Part shown: piece by piece, positions 51,178-59,857 of the stretch
Numbering within the stretch: position 1 is the first letter of the stretch
Layout: each line of letters starts with the position of its first letter
NCBI RefSeq assembly: GCF_900289145.1
Contig: NZ_OKQO01000001.1
Location: 186,001-250,000 of the forward strand
DNA length: 64,000 nucleotides
Direction of reading: 5' to 3'
From: Neobittarella massiliensis (ex Bilen et al. 2018)
GTDB taxonomy: Bacteria > Bacillota > Clostridia > Oscillospirales > Ruminococcaceae
Made by a program: the position numbers and the translations under genes
The notes under the pieces: model-generated
The model's database searches: none
The model's input: the letters and a program-made list of their open reading frames with translations, nothing else
Told to the model about the DNA's origin: nothing

Positions 51178-52832
51178 AAAAGAGAAGTTCGATCGCGATC
51201 GGGGCCCGGCTGATCGGGCTGGTAAGACCGCTGCTTGGCTACATGATAGCCGCTGTCACTATGGGGCTGGTGGGCCACCTGTGTGCCGCGCTCATCACCG
51301 TGTTGGGCGGCTATGCACTATTAGATGTAGCCGGGCTGAGCGTGCCGGTGGGTATGCATGCCGCCTTTTGGTGCTGCTGCATTTTTGCCGTGCTGCGGGG
51401 CGTGTTGCGTTATGGTGAGCAGGCCTGCAACCACTTCATCGCCTTTAAGCTGCTGGCGCTCATCCGCGACAAGGTATTTTTGGCGCTGCGGCGGCTGTGC
51501 CCCGCCAAGCTGGAGGGGCGGGACAAAGGCGATCTCATCGCGGTCATCACCGCTGATATCGAGCTGCTGGAGGTGTTTTACGCCCATACGATCTCGCCGA
51601 TAGCCATCGCTCTGCTCATGTCGGTACTGTTTAGCGTGTTTATCGGGCTGTATCACTGGGTGTTGGGTGTGGCAGCGGCGGTGGCCTATCTGCTGGTGGG
51701 AGTATTGGTGCCGTTGTATATAGCCCGCCGCGGCGGGCGTGACGGCGCTGCATTTCGCACCCAGTCTGGGGCGCTGAGCAGTTACGTGCTGGGCAGCCTG
51801 CGGGGCTTGTCGGAGATCATGCAGTACGCCGCCGGCAGCCGCCGGCTTGAGCAGATGGAGGTCAAGACTGATGATCTGGCTCAGGTAGAGCAGCGCATGC
51901 GCCAAAATACCGGGCGCAACACAGCCCTCACCAACACGGTGATCCTGCTGGCTGATATCGGTATGCTGTTTTTGGCGGCTTGGCTGTATCAGACCGGCCG
52001 GCTGGGTTTTGACGGGGCGCTTATCGCCACGATCGCCCTGATGAGCTCTTTTGGGCCGGTCATTGCCTTGGCCAATCTGGGCAGCACGCTGCAAAATACC
52101 TTTGCCGCCGCCGACCGGGTACTGGATATCTTGGATGAGCAGCCGGTGGCCGAGGAGATAACTGGCCAGCCAAAGACCACGTTTTCTGGTGCGTCGGTAC
52201 AGGACCTGACCTTTTCTTATGGAGACGAGACCATCTTGCAAAATATGTCACTGGCGCTGAGACCGGGCACGGTAACAGGTATCGTTGGGTGCAGCGGCAG
52301 CGGCAAATCTACACTGCTCAAACTGCTGATGCGCTTTTGGCCGGCGGCACCGGGCAGCGTGCAGGTCTCTGGCCGGGACATCGGGGCTGTCAATACCGCC
52401 GATCTGCGGCAGATGGAGAGCTATGTGACGCAACAGACCCACCTGTTTAGCGGCAGTATTGGTGACAACCTGCGCATCGCCCGGCTCGATGCCACCCAGC
52501 AGGAGATAGAGGAGGCCTGCAAAAGGGCCTCGGTACATGACTTTATTGCCGCTTTACCGCAGGGGTACGACACCCCGGTGGGGGAACTGGGCAGCGCGCT
52601 CTCTGGCGGGGAGCGACAGCGCATCGGGTTGGCCCGCGCCTTTTTACACGGCGCCCCACTTTTACTGCTGGATGAACCGACCAGCAATCTGGACAGCCTC
52701 AACGAGGCGGTGATCCTCAAGTCGCTGGCGCAGGAGCGCGGGCAGAAGACGGTAGTGCTGGTGTCGCACCGGCAGTCTACCATGCGCATCGCCGATACCG
52801 TGTACTCGGTGGAGAACGGGAGGATGAGCTGA
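51174..52832 (+). CDS. ABC exporter half-transporter, subunit 2 (CydC-like)
   Basis: 552 residues from GTG 51174, inside the stop of subunit 1. Membrane domain in residues 10-300, ATPase domain with GCSGSGKSTLLKLL near 363, LSGGERQRIGLARAF near 470 and PLLLLDEPTSNLD near 492. Both ATP sites of the heterodimer look complete. The next gene's ATG shares one base with its stop, so the whole operon is translationally coupled. Confidence 0.88.
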   Translation: MKKRSSIAIGARLIGLVRPLLGYMIAAVTMGLVGHLCAALITVLGGYALLDVAGLSVPVGMHAAFWCCCIFAVLRGVLRYGEQACNHFIAFKLLALIRDKVFLALRRLCPAKLEGRDKGDLIAVITADIELLEVFYAHTISPIAIALLMSVLFSVFIGLYHWVLGVAAAVAYLLVGVLVPLYIARRGGRDGAAFRTQSGALSSYVLGSLRGLSEIMQYAAGSRRLEQMEVKTDDLAQVEQRMRQNTGRNTALTNTVILLADIGMLFLAAWLYQTGRLGFDGALIATIALMSSFGPVIALANLGSTLQNTFAAADRVLDILDEQPVAEEITGQPKTTFSGASVQDLTFSYGDETILQNMSLALRPGTVTGIVGCSGSGKSTLLKLLMRFWPAAPGSVQVSGRDIGAVNTADLRQMESYVTQQTHLFSGSIGDNLRIARLDATQQEIEEACKRASVHDFIAALPQGYDTPVGELGSALSGGERQRIGLARAFLHGAPLLLLDEPTSNLDSLNEAVILKSLAQERGQKTVVLVSHRQSTMRIADTVYSVENGRMS

Positions 52833-53170
52833 TGGCCGATACCACTACCAAACGACAGCGCGAAAAGGAGATGGTGGGGCAGATGATCGCGCTGTACTGC
52901 AAAAAGAAGCACCGCTGCCGGGAGGGGTTATGCCCTGCATGCACAGCGCTGCGCGACTACGCCTTTAGCCGCAGTGACCGCTGCCCCTTTATGGAGACCA
53001 AGACTTTTTGCTCGAACTGCAAGGTGCACTGCTATCAGCCGCAGATGCGCAAACAGATACGTCAGGTCATGCGCTTTTGCGGACCGCGGATGCTCTTTTA
53101 CCACCCGGTGCTGGCCGTGCGGCACCTGGTGGAGAGCAGGCGGGAGAAAAAGAGAATGGAGGAGAGGTAA
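52832..53170 (+). CDS. YgbA-like protein (nitrous oxide-stimulated promoter family)
   Basis: 112 residues. The family's cysteine pattern is clear: MIALYCKKKHRC near 15, LCPACTAL near 31, and CSNCKVHCYQPQMR near 57, suggesting a bound metal or iron-sulfur centre. In Escherichia coli ygbA is induced by nitric oxide and controlled by NsrR. Here it is sandwiched between an exporter and a DUF454 protein, an arrangement I associate with metal-responsive operons in Firmicutes. Function unproven. Confidence 0.88.
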   Translation: MADTTTKRQREKEMVGQMIALYCKKKHRCREGLCPACTALRDYAFSRSDRCPFMETKTFCSNCKVHCYQPQMRKQIRQVMRFCGPRMLFYHPVLAVRHLVESRREKKRMEER

Positions 53171-53784
53171 TGCGCGTGAAGAAATTGCTGTTTTTACTGG
53201 TGGGTTTTTTGAGTTTGGCGGCCGGCACGATCGGTGTGGTGCTGCCGATATTGCCTACAGTGCCGTTTTACCTGCTCACGGTGTTCTGCTTTGCTCGCAG
53301 CTCTGAACGGCTGCATAGCTGGTTTGTGGCCACCGGCCTATACAAAAAACACCTGGAGCCGTTCGTGCAGAAACGAGGCATGACGCTGCGGACTAAATTT
53401 ACCATTATGGGCTGCGCTTCACTGATGATGGGGATCGGTTTTTTGCTGATGCACCGCGTGCCGGTGGGTCGTATCGTGCTGGCGGCAGTGTGGATATTTC
53501 ATATTTTTTATTTTTTGTTTGCCATCAAGACGCTGCCGGCCACGGGAGAGCGACAGGAAGCCTATCCCCACTGCTACCGGCTGAAGGTGCACGGGATGCA
53601 CTGTGCGGACTGCGCAGACCGGCTGACCTGTGCGCTGGAGGAACATGAGAAGATTCGGGCCAAGGTGGACTACACCACCAAGACGGCTACCGTCTACACC
53701 AGGACACCGCTGCCCGACAGCACGCTTTCGCGGCTGGTGAGCAGGGCCGGATACCAGCTGACAGCAGTGGAAAAGACGGTGTAA
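53170..53784 (+). CDS. DUF454 (YbaN-like) membrane protein fused to a heavy-metal-associated domain
   Basis: 204 residues. The N-terminal 120 residues are DUF454, with membrane segments near 5-40 and 80-120 (GTIGVVLPILPTVPFYLLT, CFARSSERLHSWF). The C-terminal 70 residues are an HMA-like fold with the copper/metal-binding motif GMHCADC near 145. Ordinary YbaN proteins lack this domain. The fusion suggests that the operon handles or senses a soft metal. ATG 53170 shares its first base with the previous stop. Confidence 0.85.
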   Translation: MRVKKLLFLLVGFLSLAAGTIGVVLPILPTVPFYLLTVFCFARSSERLHSWFVATGLYKKHLEPFVQKRGMTLRTKFTIMGCASLMMGIGFLLMHRVPVGRIVLAAVWIFHIFYFLFAIKTLPATGERQEAYPHCYRLKVHGMHCADCADRLTCALEEHEKIRAKVDYTTKTATVYTRTPLPDSTLSRLVSRAGYQLTAVEKTV

Positions 53785-53812
53785 AGGACGGCAAAACAGG
53801 CAGATCACAGAA

Positions 53813-53858
53813 AAAAAGAGGGACAAATTGCGGGGAAAACGCAGTTTGGCCCTCTTTT
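53813..53858 (+). terminator. Terminator of the ABC-ygbA-DUF454 operon
   Basis: A two-part stem: AGAGGG / CCCTCT outside, CAAATTGCG / CGCAGTTTG inside, then TTTT. Confidence 0.75.
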
Positions 53859-53874
53859 AGCAGTGTTTGGCAGG

Positions 53875-53904
53875 TAGACAGCGGCGTGCAGAGATCGGTA
53901 TAAT
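53875..53904 (+). promoter_or_regulatory. Promoter of the aldo/keto reductase gene
   Basis: TAGACA (53875-53880), an 18-bp spacer and a consensus TATAAT (53899-53904). Confidence 0.7.
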
Positions 53905-54002
53905 AAAGAGAGAGGCGGCAGACAGAGGGCCGTAAAAGAATTTGACCTACCCGGCACCAAGCGCGGTGTGTATTGAGCGGGTATAAGATAGGAGGTAAGC
54001 GC

Positions 54003-54854
54003 ATGATCCATGCTGTGGGAGAAAAGATAGACCTGCCCGGCGGCCAGCAGATGCCCGGATTTGGCCTGGGCTGTTACAAGGCGCAGGGGGAGGAACTGGT
54101 GCAGGCCATACGCTGGGCGGCGCAGACGGGGTACCGCATGTTTGACACCGCCACCCGCTATTTGAATGAGGACCAGGTGGGGCGCGGCATACGCAGCTGC
54201 GGACTGGAGCGGGAACAGGTGTGTGTGGTGAGCAAGCTGTGGCCAACTAGCTTTGAGCGGCCGCAGGAGGGGCTGCGCTACAGCTTGAGACAGCTGGATA
54301 TCGGCTATATCGACGGCTATCTGCTGCACTGGCCGGGCACTGATCGAGAGGCCCGCTTTCGCGCCTGGGAGACAGTACTGGAGGCGGTGGAGCACGGACA
54401 GGTGCGCTTTGCCGGGGTATCGAACTTTTTGCCGGAACAGATCGAGGAGCTCATTGAGAAATTTGGCGTGGTGCCAGCGGTGAACCAGGTGGAACTGCAC
54501 CCCTGGTACCCCCAGTGGGAGACGCAGGTCTATTGCCGGCAGCGCGGTATAGCGCTGACCGCTTGGGGGCCTATTTTTCGCGGACACATCGATGAGGTAC
54601 CGCTGATGCAGCAGCTGGCCGAGCGATACCACAAGTCGCCGGTACAGGTGACGCTGCGGTGGCACCTGCAAAAAGGGTTGGTGGTGATCCCCAAATCGAC
54701 CAATCGGGAGCGCATAGCCGAGAATGCCGCCCTGTTTGACTTTGCACTGAGCGAGACGGATATGGCGGCTATTGACGCTTTGGCCTGTGGCCGCCATTTC
54801 GGCGGCGACCCGCGGCAGTACGACGGCAGTGACTTTTTGTTGCCGGTGCAGTGA
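54003..54854 (+). CDS. Aldo/keto reductase
   Basis: NADPH-dependent carbonyl reductase, 283 residues, TIM barrel. The catalytic tetrad is visible: aspartate in MFDTATRY near 48 with the tyrosine of RYLNEDQ near 53, lysine in VVSKLWP near 80 and histidine in LLHWPG near 112. The cofactor site IPKSTNRERIAENA lies near 230. GGAGG precedes ATG 54003. The usual AYGNE is RYLNE here; the tyrosine is kept. Substrate unknown. Confidence 0.94.
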   Translation: MIHAVGEKIDLPGGQQMPGFGLGCYKAQGEELVQAIRWAAQTGYRMFDTATRYLNEDQVGRGIRSCGLEREQVCVVSKLWPTSFERPQEGLRYSLRQLDIGYIDGYLLHWPGTDREARFRAWETVLEAVEHGQVRFAGVSNFLPEQIEELIEKFGVVPAVNQVELHPWYPQWETQVYCRQRGIALTAWGPIFRGHIDEVPLMQQLAERYHKSPVQVTLRWHLQKGLVVIPKSTNRERIAENAALFDFALSETDMAAIDALACGRHFGGDPRQYDGSDFLLPVQ

Positions 54855-54977
54855 GGTGAGTACTGGTGTGCTGGGGCGCTGATGTGTTGGGGTGCCGGCG
54901 CTCATGACCGGTAGCAGGCGACACAGGGGGCATATGCAGCCGTGTAACTGCGCACATCACTACATATGGATATGGAT

Positions 54978-55015
54978 AAAAAGATGTCAGACCGCTGATG
55001 GTCTGGCATCTTTTT
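54978..55015 (+). terminator. Intrinsic terminator after the aldo/keto reductase
   Basis: A 13-bp stem AAGATGTCAGACC with its complement (one wobble) and TTTTT. Confidence 0.82.
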
Positions 55016-55185
55016 ATTGGTAGTGCCGTGGGAGGGAAGTAGGGACGCAAAACTTTTGCGCAGCGAGCGGTGACAAAATATATATGGTTGATGGCGGTGC
55101 AAATTGTTAATAAACTGTTAAAACAGGCAAAAAATGAAGAAAAATTACAAGATCAAAAAAGATACTGGGAAGCTGGGGGCATTGG

Positions 55186-55194
55186 TGCTATAAT
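55186..55194 (+). promoter_or_regulatory. Extended -10 promoter of the phosphonoacetate-hydrolase-like gene
   Basis: TGCTATAAT, 35 nt upstream of the start; no convincing -35. Confidence 0.55.
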
Positions 55195-55228
55195 TTGTCT
55201 AACATAGGACGATGATAGAGGTGGTATT

Positions 55229-56332
55229 TTGGAAAAAGTATTGATCCTGGTGATAGATGGCTGTGCGCCCGCTTACCTGACCGAGCAGACGGCCCCCAAA
55301 CTATTTGCGCTGGCCCGGCAGCGGGGCTTTGTAAAGACGGTGCGGTGTGCGATGCCTTCGGTGACCAACGTGAACCACGCCTGTATTTTGTCGGGGCGGT
55401 GGCCGGCGGAGACCGGAGTGGTAGGCAATTACTACTATGACCTCAATACCGGCTGTGAGGGCTTTATCGAGGAGCGGGGCTATATGCGGGCACCGACCAT
55501 TTTGCAGCGCTGCCAGCAGGCGGGGGGCAAAACAGCGCTGTTTACCGTAAAGGGAAAGGTACTGGGCGTGTACGGCGCGGGCGCCGACATTGGCCTGAGC
55601 GCACAGGACCCGGACCCCGTGCTGCTGCGGCGATACGGGCTGGACTGGCCGCCGACTATACAGAGTATAGAGGCGACGGACTGGATCGTACGGGCGGCTT
55701 GCCGCTGCATAGAGAGGGAGGACCCCGACCTGGTGTACTGCACCACCAACGACTATATATTTCACCACTTTGCCCCCGGCAGCGAGCCAGCGCGCGCCCA
55801 GATCACGGCAGTAGATGACTGCCTGGCCCAACTGGCGGCGAGCCAGCCGCACCGGCAGATATACATTACAGCCGACCACGGTATGAACCAGAAAAAGACG
55901 ATCTTGAACTTTCAGGCCATGGCTGACCGGGCCGGGCTACGGACATATTGCCTGCCGCCGCTGAAAGACCGCTACATTGAAAACCACATCTACCAGGAGG
56001 GGGGCATGCTATACGTATTTTTAAAGGAACCGCTGCAGAGAGAGGTATTTTTGAATTTTGCCCAGAGCTGCCCGCAGGTGGAAGAGGTACTGACTGCCGC
56101 TCAGGCGGCGGCCCGCTACCACCTGCCACAGGACCAGATCGGCGACTATGTGCTGCTGGCCGGCAGAGATTGCGCTTTTGGCGAGGTGGAGGGAGAACTG
56201 CTGTACACCGAAGCGTCGCGGTCTCACGGTTCGGAATACGAGCGGGAGATACCGCTGCTCGCGCTGGGGGCGCCGCGGCCGGAAAAGGCATACCGCTACC
56301 ACAAGGATATCGCTGCCTATCTGCAGTTTTAG
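55229..56332 (+). CDS. Alkaline-phosphatase-superfamily hydrolase, phosphonoacetate hydrolase-like
   Basis: 367 residues from TTG 55229 (AGAGGTGG upstream). Metal ligands and nucleophile of the superfamily are present: VIDGC near residue 8, the threonine nucleophile in PSVTNVNHA near 45, NDYIFHHFAPGSEPA near 174, TADHGM near 215 and SRSHGSEYE near 335. The VVGNYYYD and RAPTIL stretches resemble phosphonoacetate hydrolase (phnA), which splits the C-P bond of phosphonoacetate to acetate and phosphate. No phosphonate transporter is nearby, so a general phosphodiesterase or phosphonatase role stays open. Confidence 0.83.
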   Translation: MEKVLILVIDGCAPAYLTEQTAPKLFALARQRGFVKTVRCAMPSVTNVNHACILSGRWPAETGVVGNYYYDLNTGCEGFIEERGYMRAPTILQRCQQAGGKTALFTVKGKVLGVYGAGADIGLSAQDPDPVLLRRYGLDWPPTIQSIEATDWIVRAACRCIEREDPDLVYCTTNDYIFHHFAPGSEPARAQITAVDDCLAQLAASQPHRQIYITADHGMNQKKTILNFQAMADRAGLRTYCLPPLKDRYIENHIYQEGGMLYVFLKEPLQREVFLNFAQSCPQVEEVLTAAQAAARYHLPQDQIGDYVLLAGRDCAFGEVEGELLYTEASRSHGSEYEREIPLLALGAPRPEKAYRYHKDIAAYLQF

Positions 56333-56674
56333 TGAACAGACGACAGAGCGGTACAGGTGAGAGCAGGAGCGTGTAGCGTGAGAGCGGCCGCCAAACGAGA
56401 TGGCTTGCTGGGGATGTATCCGCTGTGTGTATATTCTGCGCGGAGCGCCCGTGTACGGGTGCCGGTTTGAGTGCGCGGTGAGCTGAAGAGCTGGGGGCTG
56501 CGGGGATGGTCGTCTGGGCATAGGTGCGTTCCAGTGCGGCTTGGCACAGCCCAGACTAGCCCAGCATAACACAGCACACATAGGCGCAGTTCAGTGCGGG
56601 GTAACAGCTGGCCGGAGAGCGGATCTGGTGCATGGGCGACAGTAGGAGGGTCCTTTGAAAAAAGCAGGTGTAGG
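56333..56674. other. Gap downstream of the hydrolase, no gene seen
   Basis: No frame with natural composition or start signal, and no terminator with a T run close behind the hydrolase gene. Confidence 0.45.
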
Positions 56675-57291
56675 ATGGACGGCGGACATACAGATCAGGG
56701 CAGTGCCAGCAGAGCCTTTAAGAAGGCGGGTGGCTGTATTGCTGTTGCGGTCCGCTGCTGAGGCGGTTTGCTTTTGCACCTCGGTGTGCTCACTGCCCGT
56801 GAATGGGCAGGCAGCGCCTGGGGGAAAATCTGGCCGACAGCCAGACGTCTGTCAGCCGGTCTTGGCACCACTTATTACGGCCTGTACGATACTTTGGATG
56901 CAGAAAAGTCTGATCTTTTTTGTTTAGCGCTTTCGTTCTGTACCGGGATGGAGCATAGCAAATTGGGCTCTGCTGAAATACCCGCGCATGAGTGTGTAAA
57001 AATGGAGGAACTGACGGGGAGATGGGCCAGTGCGGCAGAGATCGAACTTCTATTTTTGGGGATAGACCTGGAAGTGACCGCTCACATCGTGCGGATGTTC
57101 TATTTTGGCCGCGCCGAACAGCTTTCGTGTCCACTATACAGATTTATCTGTTACACCGTATGGCGGACGACTGAACTGCTATACGCTGGCAGGCGGATGG
57201 GGCACAGAAAGATTTGCGACTGGCTAGTATGGTGATGGCTTTTTGCTTGAACGACGAGAGAAAGCTGGTAGCAGAGGGCTTACTTACATAG
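56675..57291 (+). pseudogene. Probable decayed gene of unknown family
   Basis: Protein-like sequence can be followed across two frames. From ATG 56675 the frame reads to a stop at 56759-56761, then continues (GLLLHLGVLTAREWAG to EIELLFLGIDLEVTAH and HIVRMFYFGRAEQL) until about 57120. It then shifts to another frame (STIQIYLLHRMADD, stop at 57172, AIRWQADGAQKDLRL, LNDERKLVAEGLLT) and ends at TAG 57289-57291. A terminator follows immediately, as expected for a former gene end. The two internal stops and one frameshift mean it is broken, unless there are sequence errors. No family recognised. Confidence 0.4.
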
Positions 57292-57329
57292 AAAAGCAGG
57301 GGAAACGATGTCGGTTTTCCCTGCTTTTT
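57292..57329 (+). terminator. Intrinsic terminator after the decayed gene
   Basis: A 10-bp stem AAAAGCAGGG / CCCTGCTTTT with an inner AAAC / GTTT, then TTTTT. It begins one base after the final stop. Confidence 0.75.
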
Positions 57330-58112
57330 GCCTTATATAGTACTATTGTGTTGATATTATACTAAATGTATAATATAGGGAATGAAACAAAAAGTCGATT
57401 GCGGCGACCTTAGAAAAAACTGCAGTGCACGGATAAGTGCGAATGCCGGTATGTGCGGACCAACGGTGGCGCTGTGTACATAGTGGTTGTCCGGAGGATA
57501 CCTCTATATAATTGGCTGCAAATACATGCATACATAGGGCCCGACACTTATGATGATTTTGTACACAGTAGGCCACCAACAATGATGCGGTCAGGGCTGC
57601 ATGAAAATGTTTGCGTGTGCCGCTCATTGTCAAGGGCTGTATACATATGGCGGTTTGATATGGGGCGCGCCGGTAGATCTGATCTTGAATATCTGTGCGT
57701 GGGGGCGAAGGATTAACGGTACCATACATATACGGTGGGGCGCCGACAGTTACATGGGCCAGGCCAAACGCAAATAGTCGCATAAGGGTGACGGGACTTT
57801 TAGCTTATAGCCGTGGGCGCCCAGCGGGGTGATGCTGACCATACCCACATGGTTGCTTTTGAATGCCTGCGCAGAGCTCACTATATAGCTGCACCTGTAC
57901 AGTGGGGATGAGTGGTAGGTGGCATGTGGTATGTGGTATTTGGAATTTTATAGGTATCATGGAAAGTTCACCGCTTGCGACAGCGTGGGGACGGCAGGGA
58001 TGTGTGCGCGCCTGTTCGCAAAGAGAGGTATGGGCAGACATGGGGCGCATTATGTACGGCTATGCGCGTGTGGTGGGATGTTGGAGGTCATACCTGTACA
58101 GCGGGTTTGGAA

Positions 58113-58475
58113 TAGATGGTTGTGGTCTGTCGCCAATTGCTGTGTACACGGTGTGGGCGGTATTGGAGCTTTATGGGTAGTTGTGTATGTTTGCGAGAGG
58201 CTTGTTGCCTGCTGCTCGTAGCTGGGTGGGACGGCGGCTATATGTGCATGACTGTGTACAAAGGGAGGGGGAGGTGCCGGTCGCGCTATGCGTGGCTATG
58301 TGCGGATATGCGCGCACAGTGGGGTGCAGGTGGTGACACGTGTGGCCGGTTGAAAACAGGTGGATGGTTATGGATGGTTGCGGTCTGGTATAAATTGTCA
58401 TGTACATGGTGTACGGGTGGCATTTAGAACTTTACAGGCGGTTGTAAGTAGTCGGGGCGAGGTTTATTGCCTATA
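58113..58475. repeat. Diverged direct repeat, period about 258 bp
   Basis: GATGGTTGTGGTCTG at 58115 and GATGGTTGCGGTCTG at 58373 begin blocks of about 100 bp that align with scattered differences up to a shared TTGCCT end. A weaker third version (GTGGTATTTGGAATTTTATA near 57935) matches the later part of the block. Confidence 0.55.
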
Positions 58476-58504
58476 GTTATATGTACCTAGGCAGGATACC
58501 GATG

Positions 58505-59240
58505 GCGATGTATGCGTGGCGGGCTGGGATAGGCGTGTGCGTATGGGTGAATACCAATGGGCGGGTATGCGGTGTGCGGCTGATATTGGTATGAGCAGGG
58601 GTGATTTGTGCGGCTACGTACGCAGGGATCGTTATAAATGCCTGTATCTGTACACGCACACAGGTGCAGTGGCGTTTTGGGGGTAAGATCTGTGTAACAG
58701 GTTGCAAAAGACCGGTGGGTGCGGATGAGTACGGCGTAACGGCGATATCTGGGCGCGGGGTGGGGCTTGGACCTACACAGGTAGTTGTGCATACTTGAGC
58801 AGGGCCTACTGTTTGCGGCTGTGTGAGAGCGGCGATTACACACACGTGGCTGTGGCTGTGTATAAAGGAGGACACGGGTAGGTGCAGGGCTTACTGCGTA
58901 TGGCTGTGTGTACCCAGGCGGGGGACCGGTGGTGATGTATGCGTGGTGGGCTGCGGGTAGGCGTGTGCGGATGGGTGCGTGCCAATGGGTGGGTATGGGG
59001 CGTGCGGCTGATATTGGTATGAGCGGGGGTGATTATGCGGCTACATGCGCAGAGGGCCCATTATGAATGCCTGCATATACACAAGAGCGGTGGTGCTTTG
59101 TTTTAGGGGTAATATCTGTGCTGCAGGTTGTCAAAAGACCGGTGGGCACGGATGAGTACGGCATAACGGCGATATCTGTGCGCGGAGTGGGAGTTGTGCA
59201 TACTCGAGCAGGGCCTACGGTTTGCGGCTGTGTATGTTCG
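58505..59240. repeat. Diverged tandem duplication, period about 427 bp
   Basis: Copy 1 (about 58505-58830) and copy 2 (about 58932-59240) share GATGTATGCGTGG, GGCTGATATTGGTATGAGC, CAAAAGACCGGTGGG, AACGGCGATATCTG and GAGCAGGGCCTAC in the same order at a constant offset of about 427, apart from one gap of about 18 bp near the end. By eye the copies differ at roughly a fifth of positions. Confidence 0.75.
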
Positions 59241-59857
59241 GCGGAGGAGCTGGTAATTGTTTGAAATGTTTTGCAATACGGATGACCACCGATCGGGGCA
59301 CGCGTACACGCGTACGGGAGTTTGTGGTCGATGACCGTGTACACAGTGGATTGCAGGAGAGCGGACGCTTTGTATACGGCGGGTGGCAGATAGAGAGGTC
59401 GCGGCCCAGTACCGACCACTGTATACAGCTGGTGTATAGCCTGCATGGAGACTGAGAGACACTTGTGTTGTGTAGAGACCAATTTTTATGGCTGTGTGTG
59501 TATGGAGCGGTTTTTCGGTGGCCGTATGATGCGTGCGGCCAGACGTGAATATATGGGGGAGATACATCGGCGATGTCTGTGGGGGCGACGGGCTTTGATA
59601 TACTTATACGAGTAGTTGAGAGAGCCTGTTCGCGCGCATGCGTGAGGCCTATCGGTCGTGACCGCGCATTAGCGCATTAAAAACAGGCCTACATAGCTGT
59701 ACGATGTAAGCCTGTGGGGTATATGTGCATGTTCAGCCTGCGAATAGGTGTATGGGCGTGTCCCGACCCGGCGCTGGTAGCTTTTGGCTTTGTGCGGTGG
59801 GCGGCTGGTCGCGGCCTTTGCAGCTGGCTATCGGTCATGTTATCTGGAGTTATGGGT

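Larger units (their letters stand above)
57330..59857. other. 2.5-kb TG-rich non-coding tract built of diverged repeats
   Basis: No real gene is visible on either strand. The plus strand is rich in TG, GTG and TGTG words; minus-strand frames read as Thr/His/Pro-rich and have no start signals. At least two sets of diverged tandem duplications are present (see separate entries). Where two copies can be compared in frame, changes alter amino acids freely, so nothing suggests protein selection. Origin unknown. Confidence 0.6.

Noticed and set aside
58477-59482. Minus-strand frames of 132 and 149 codons in the repeat tract, similar to each other
   Set aside because: Their similarity only reflects the underlying DNA duplication; differences change amino acids freely and composition is Thr/Pro/His-rich, so no protein selection is evident.
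57330-59720. CRISPR array
   Set aside because: Repeats are long, few, diverged and not separated by uniform spacers; no cas genes are nearby.
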